Source of the DNA: an uncultured Selenomonas sp. | GTDB taxonomy: Bacteria > Bacillota > Negativicutes > Selenomonadales > Selenomonadaceae | Assembly: GCA_937915915.1 (NCBI GenBank) | Contig: CALGGN010000340.1 | Coordinates: 1 to 6,221 of the forward strand | Length of the DNA: 6,221 nt | Direction: 5' to 3' | Shown here: in pieces, positions 5,802 through 6,221 of the stretch | How the letters are laid out: each line of letters begins with the position of its first letter | How positions within the stretch are numbered: position 1 is the stretch's first letter | The notes under the pieces: generated by a model | The model's input: the letters and a program-made list of their open reading frames with translations, nothing else | Database searches by the model: none | Told to the model about the DNA's origin: nothing | Translations under genes and position numbers: made by a program

Positions 5802-6221
5802 GAAACCAATCAGTATATGGACATGTTCCTGGATGAGTCACATGAGCATCTGCAATCGTTGAACGAGGGCTTGCTGAGCTTGGAGGACAATGCAGAGGAT
5901 CTCTCTGTATTGAATGATATTTTCCGCAACGCACACACCCTGAAGGGCATGTCTGCAACCATGGGGTACAACAAGACAGCCGAGCTGACGCATGAGATGG
6001 AGGATGTGCTGGATCTTCTGCGCAAGGAACAGCTCCAGATCACGGAGGACATCATTGATATCCTCTTCAAGTGCGTGGATTCGCTGGAGCAGATGATCAA
6101 TAACATCGGCAATGGCGACCCCGAGGATCTGATTGATGTGTCCGAGCTAGTATCAAAGCTCAGCGCCATCTCGAAGGGCGAGCCGGCGCCTGCACCGGCA
6201 GCGGCGACGGCGGCTGCACCG
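5799..6221 (+). CDS. cheA: Chemotaxis histidine kinase CheA, N-terminal part (3' truncated)
   Basis: CheA is the receptor-coupled histidine kinase that phosphorylates CheY and CheB. Only the first 141 codons are present, open to the last base; full CheA is usually 650-700 residues. Residues 1-about 110 are the P1 (Hpt) phosphotransfer domain: MDMFLDESHEHL, then NDIFRNAHTLKGMSATMGY with the phospho-accepting His at position 46 (E. coli CheA uses H48), then helices through LDLLRKEQL and LFKCVDSLEQM. From about 124 the sequence becomes an Ala/Pro-rich linker (GEPAPAP, then ATAAAP), the usual flexible tether between P1 and P2. The P2, dimerisation, kinase and CheW-like domains lie beyond the window. 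The start is supported by AGGGGGAA upstream and by alignment of the first helix. Another Hpt protein is possible in principle, but the position after cheB and the linker make CheA by far the best call. Confidence 0.95.
   Translation, partial: METNQYMDMFLDESHEHLQSLNEGLLSLEDNAEDLSVLNDIFRNAHTLKGMSATMGYNKTAELTHEMEDVLDLLRKEQLQITEDIIDILFKCVDSLEQMINNIGNGDPEDLIDVSELVSKLSAISKGEPAPAPAAATAAAP

Noticed and set aside
4583..5809. A 408-codon open frame on the minus strand covering nearly all of cheB
   Set aside because: It mirrors the codon structure of a strongly supported gene, its product is rich in Arg, His and Cys with no recognisable domain, and I see no ribosome binding site at its start. Long antisense frames of this kind are common opposite GC-rich genes.

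Overview
This window is a stretch of a flagellar/chemotaxis (fla/che) operon with every gene on the + strand: flhA (3' part) - flhF - flhG - a PilZ-domain (YcgR-type) gene - cheB - cheA (5' part). The order flhA-flhF-flhG-cheB-cheA is the one known from Firmicutes such as Bacillus. The extra PilZ gene between flhG and cheB, the fairly GC-rich composition by eye and the long Ala/Pro/Glu linkers fit a clostridial or Negativicutes (Selenomonas-like) member better than Bacillus. That placement is an inference from gene order and protein style; no marker gene is present to prove it.

Layout. Bases 1-15 match the 3' end of the Illumina read-2 adapter and are not genomic, so the window begins at a contig edge inside flhA. 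16-1377 encodes the last two membrane helices and the cytoplasmic domain of FlhA, the export-gate protein. 1379-2794 is flhF (SRP-type GTPase, TTG start). 2796-3803 is flhG (MinD/ParA-type ATPase). 3825-4508 is the PilZ protein. 4556-5776 is cheB and 5799-6221 is the first 141 codons of cheA. Gaps are 1, 1, 21, 47 and 22 bases, no terminator is visible, and no stretch over 50 bases lacks a gene. I see no RNA gene, mobile element, CRISPR array or origin.

How the genes work together. FlhA is part of the flagellar type III export gate. FlhF and FlhG set where and how many flagella are built; FlhG carries the N-terminal DQAxxLR motif known to activate the FlhF GTPase. The PilZ protein is expected to sense cyclic di-GMP and slow the motor. 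CheA and CheB belong to the chemosensory pathway: CheA phosphorylates CheB, which then demethylates receptors. The segment therefore joins assembly, placement, braking and sensory adaptation in one transcription unit.

I do not see a previously undescribed system here. The items most worth a second look are the adapter remnant, two homopolymer tracts in the PilZ gene, the extended linkers of FlhF, FlhG and CheB, an AT-rich codon patch in flhA, and a possible internal promoter and start-site correction at cheB.
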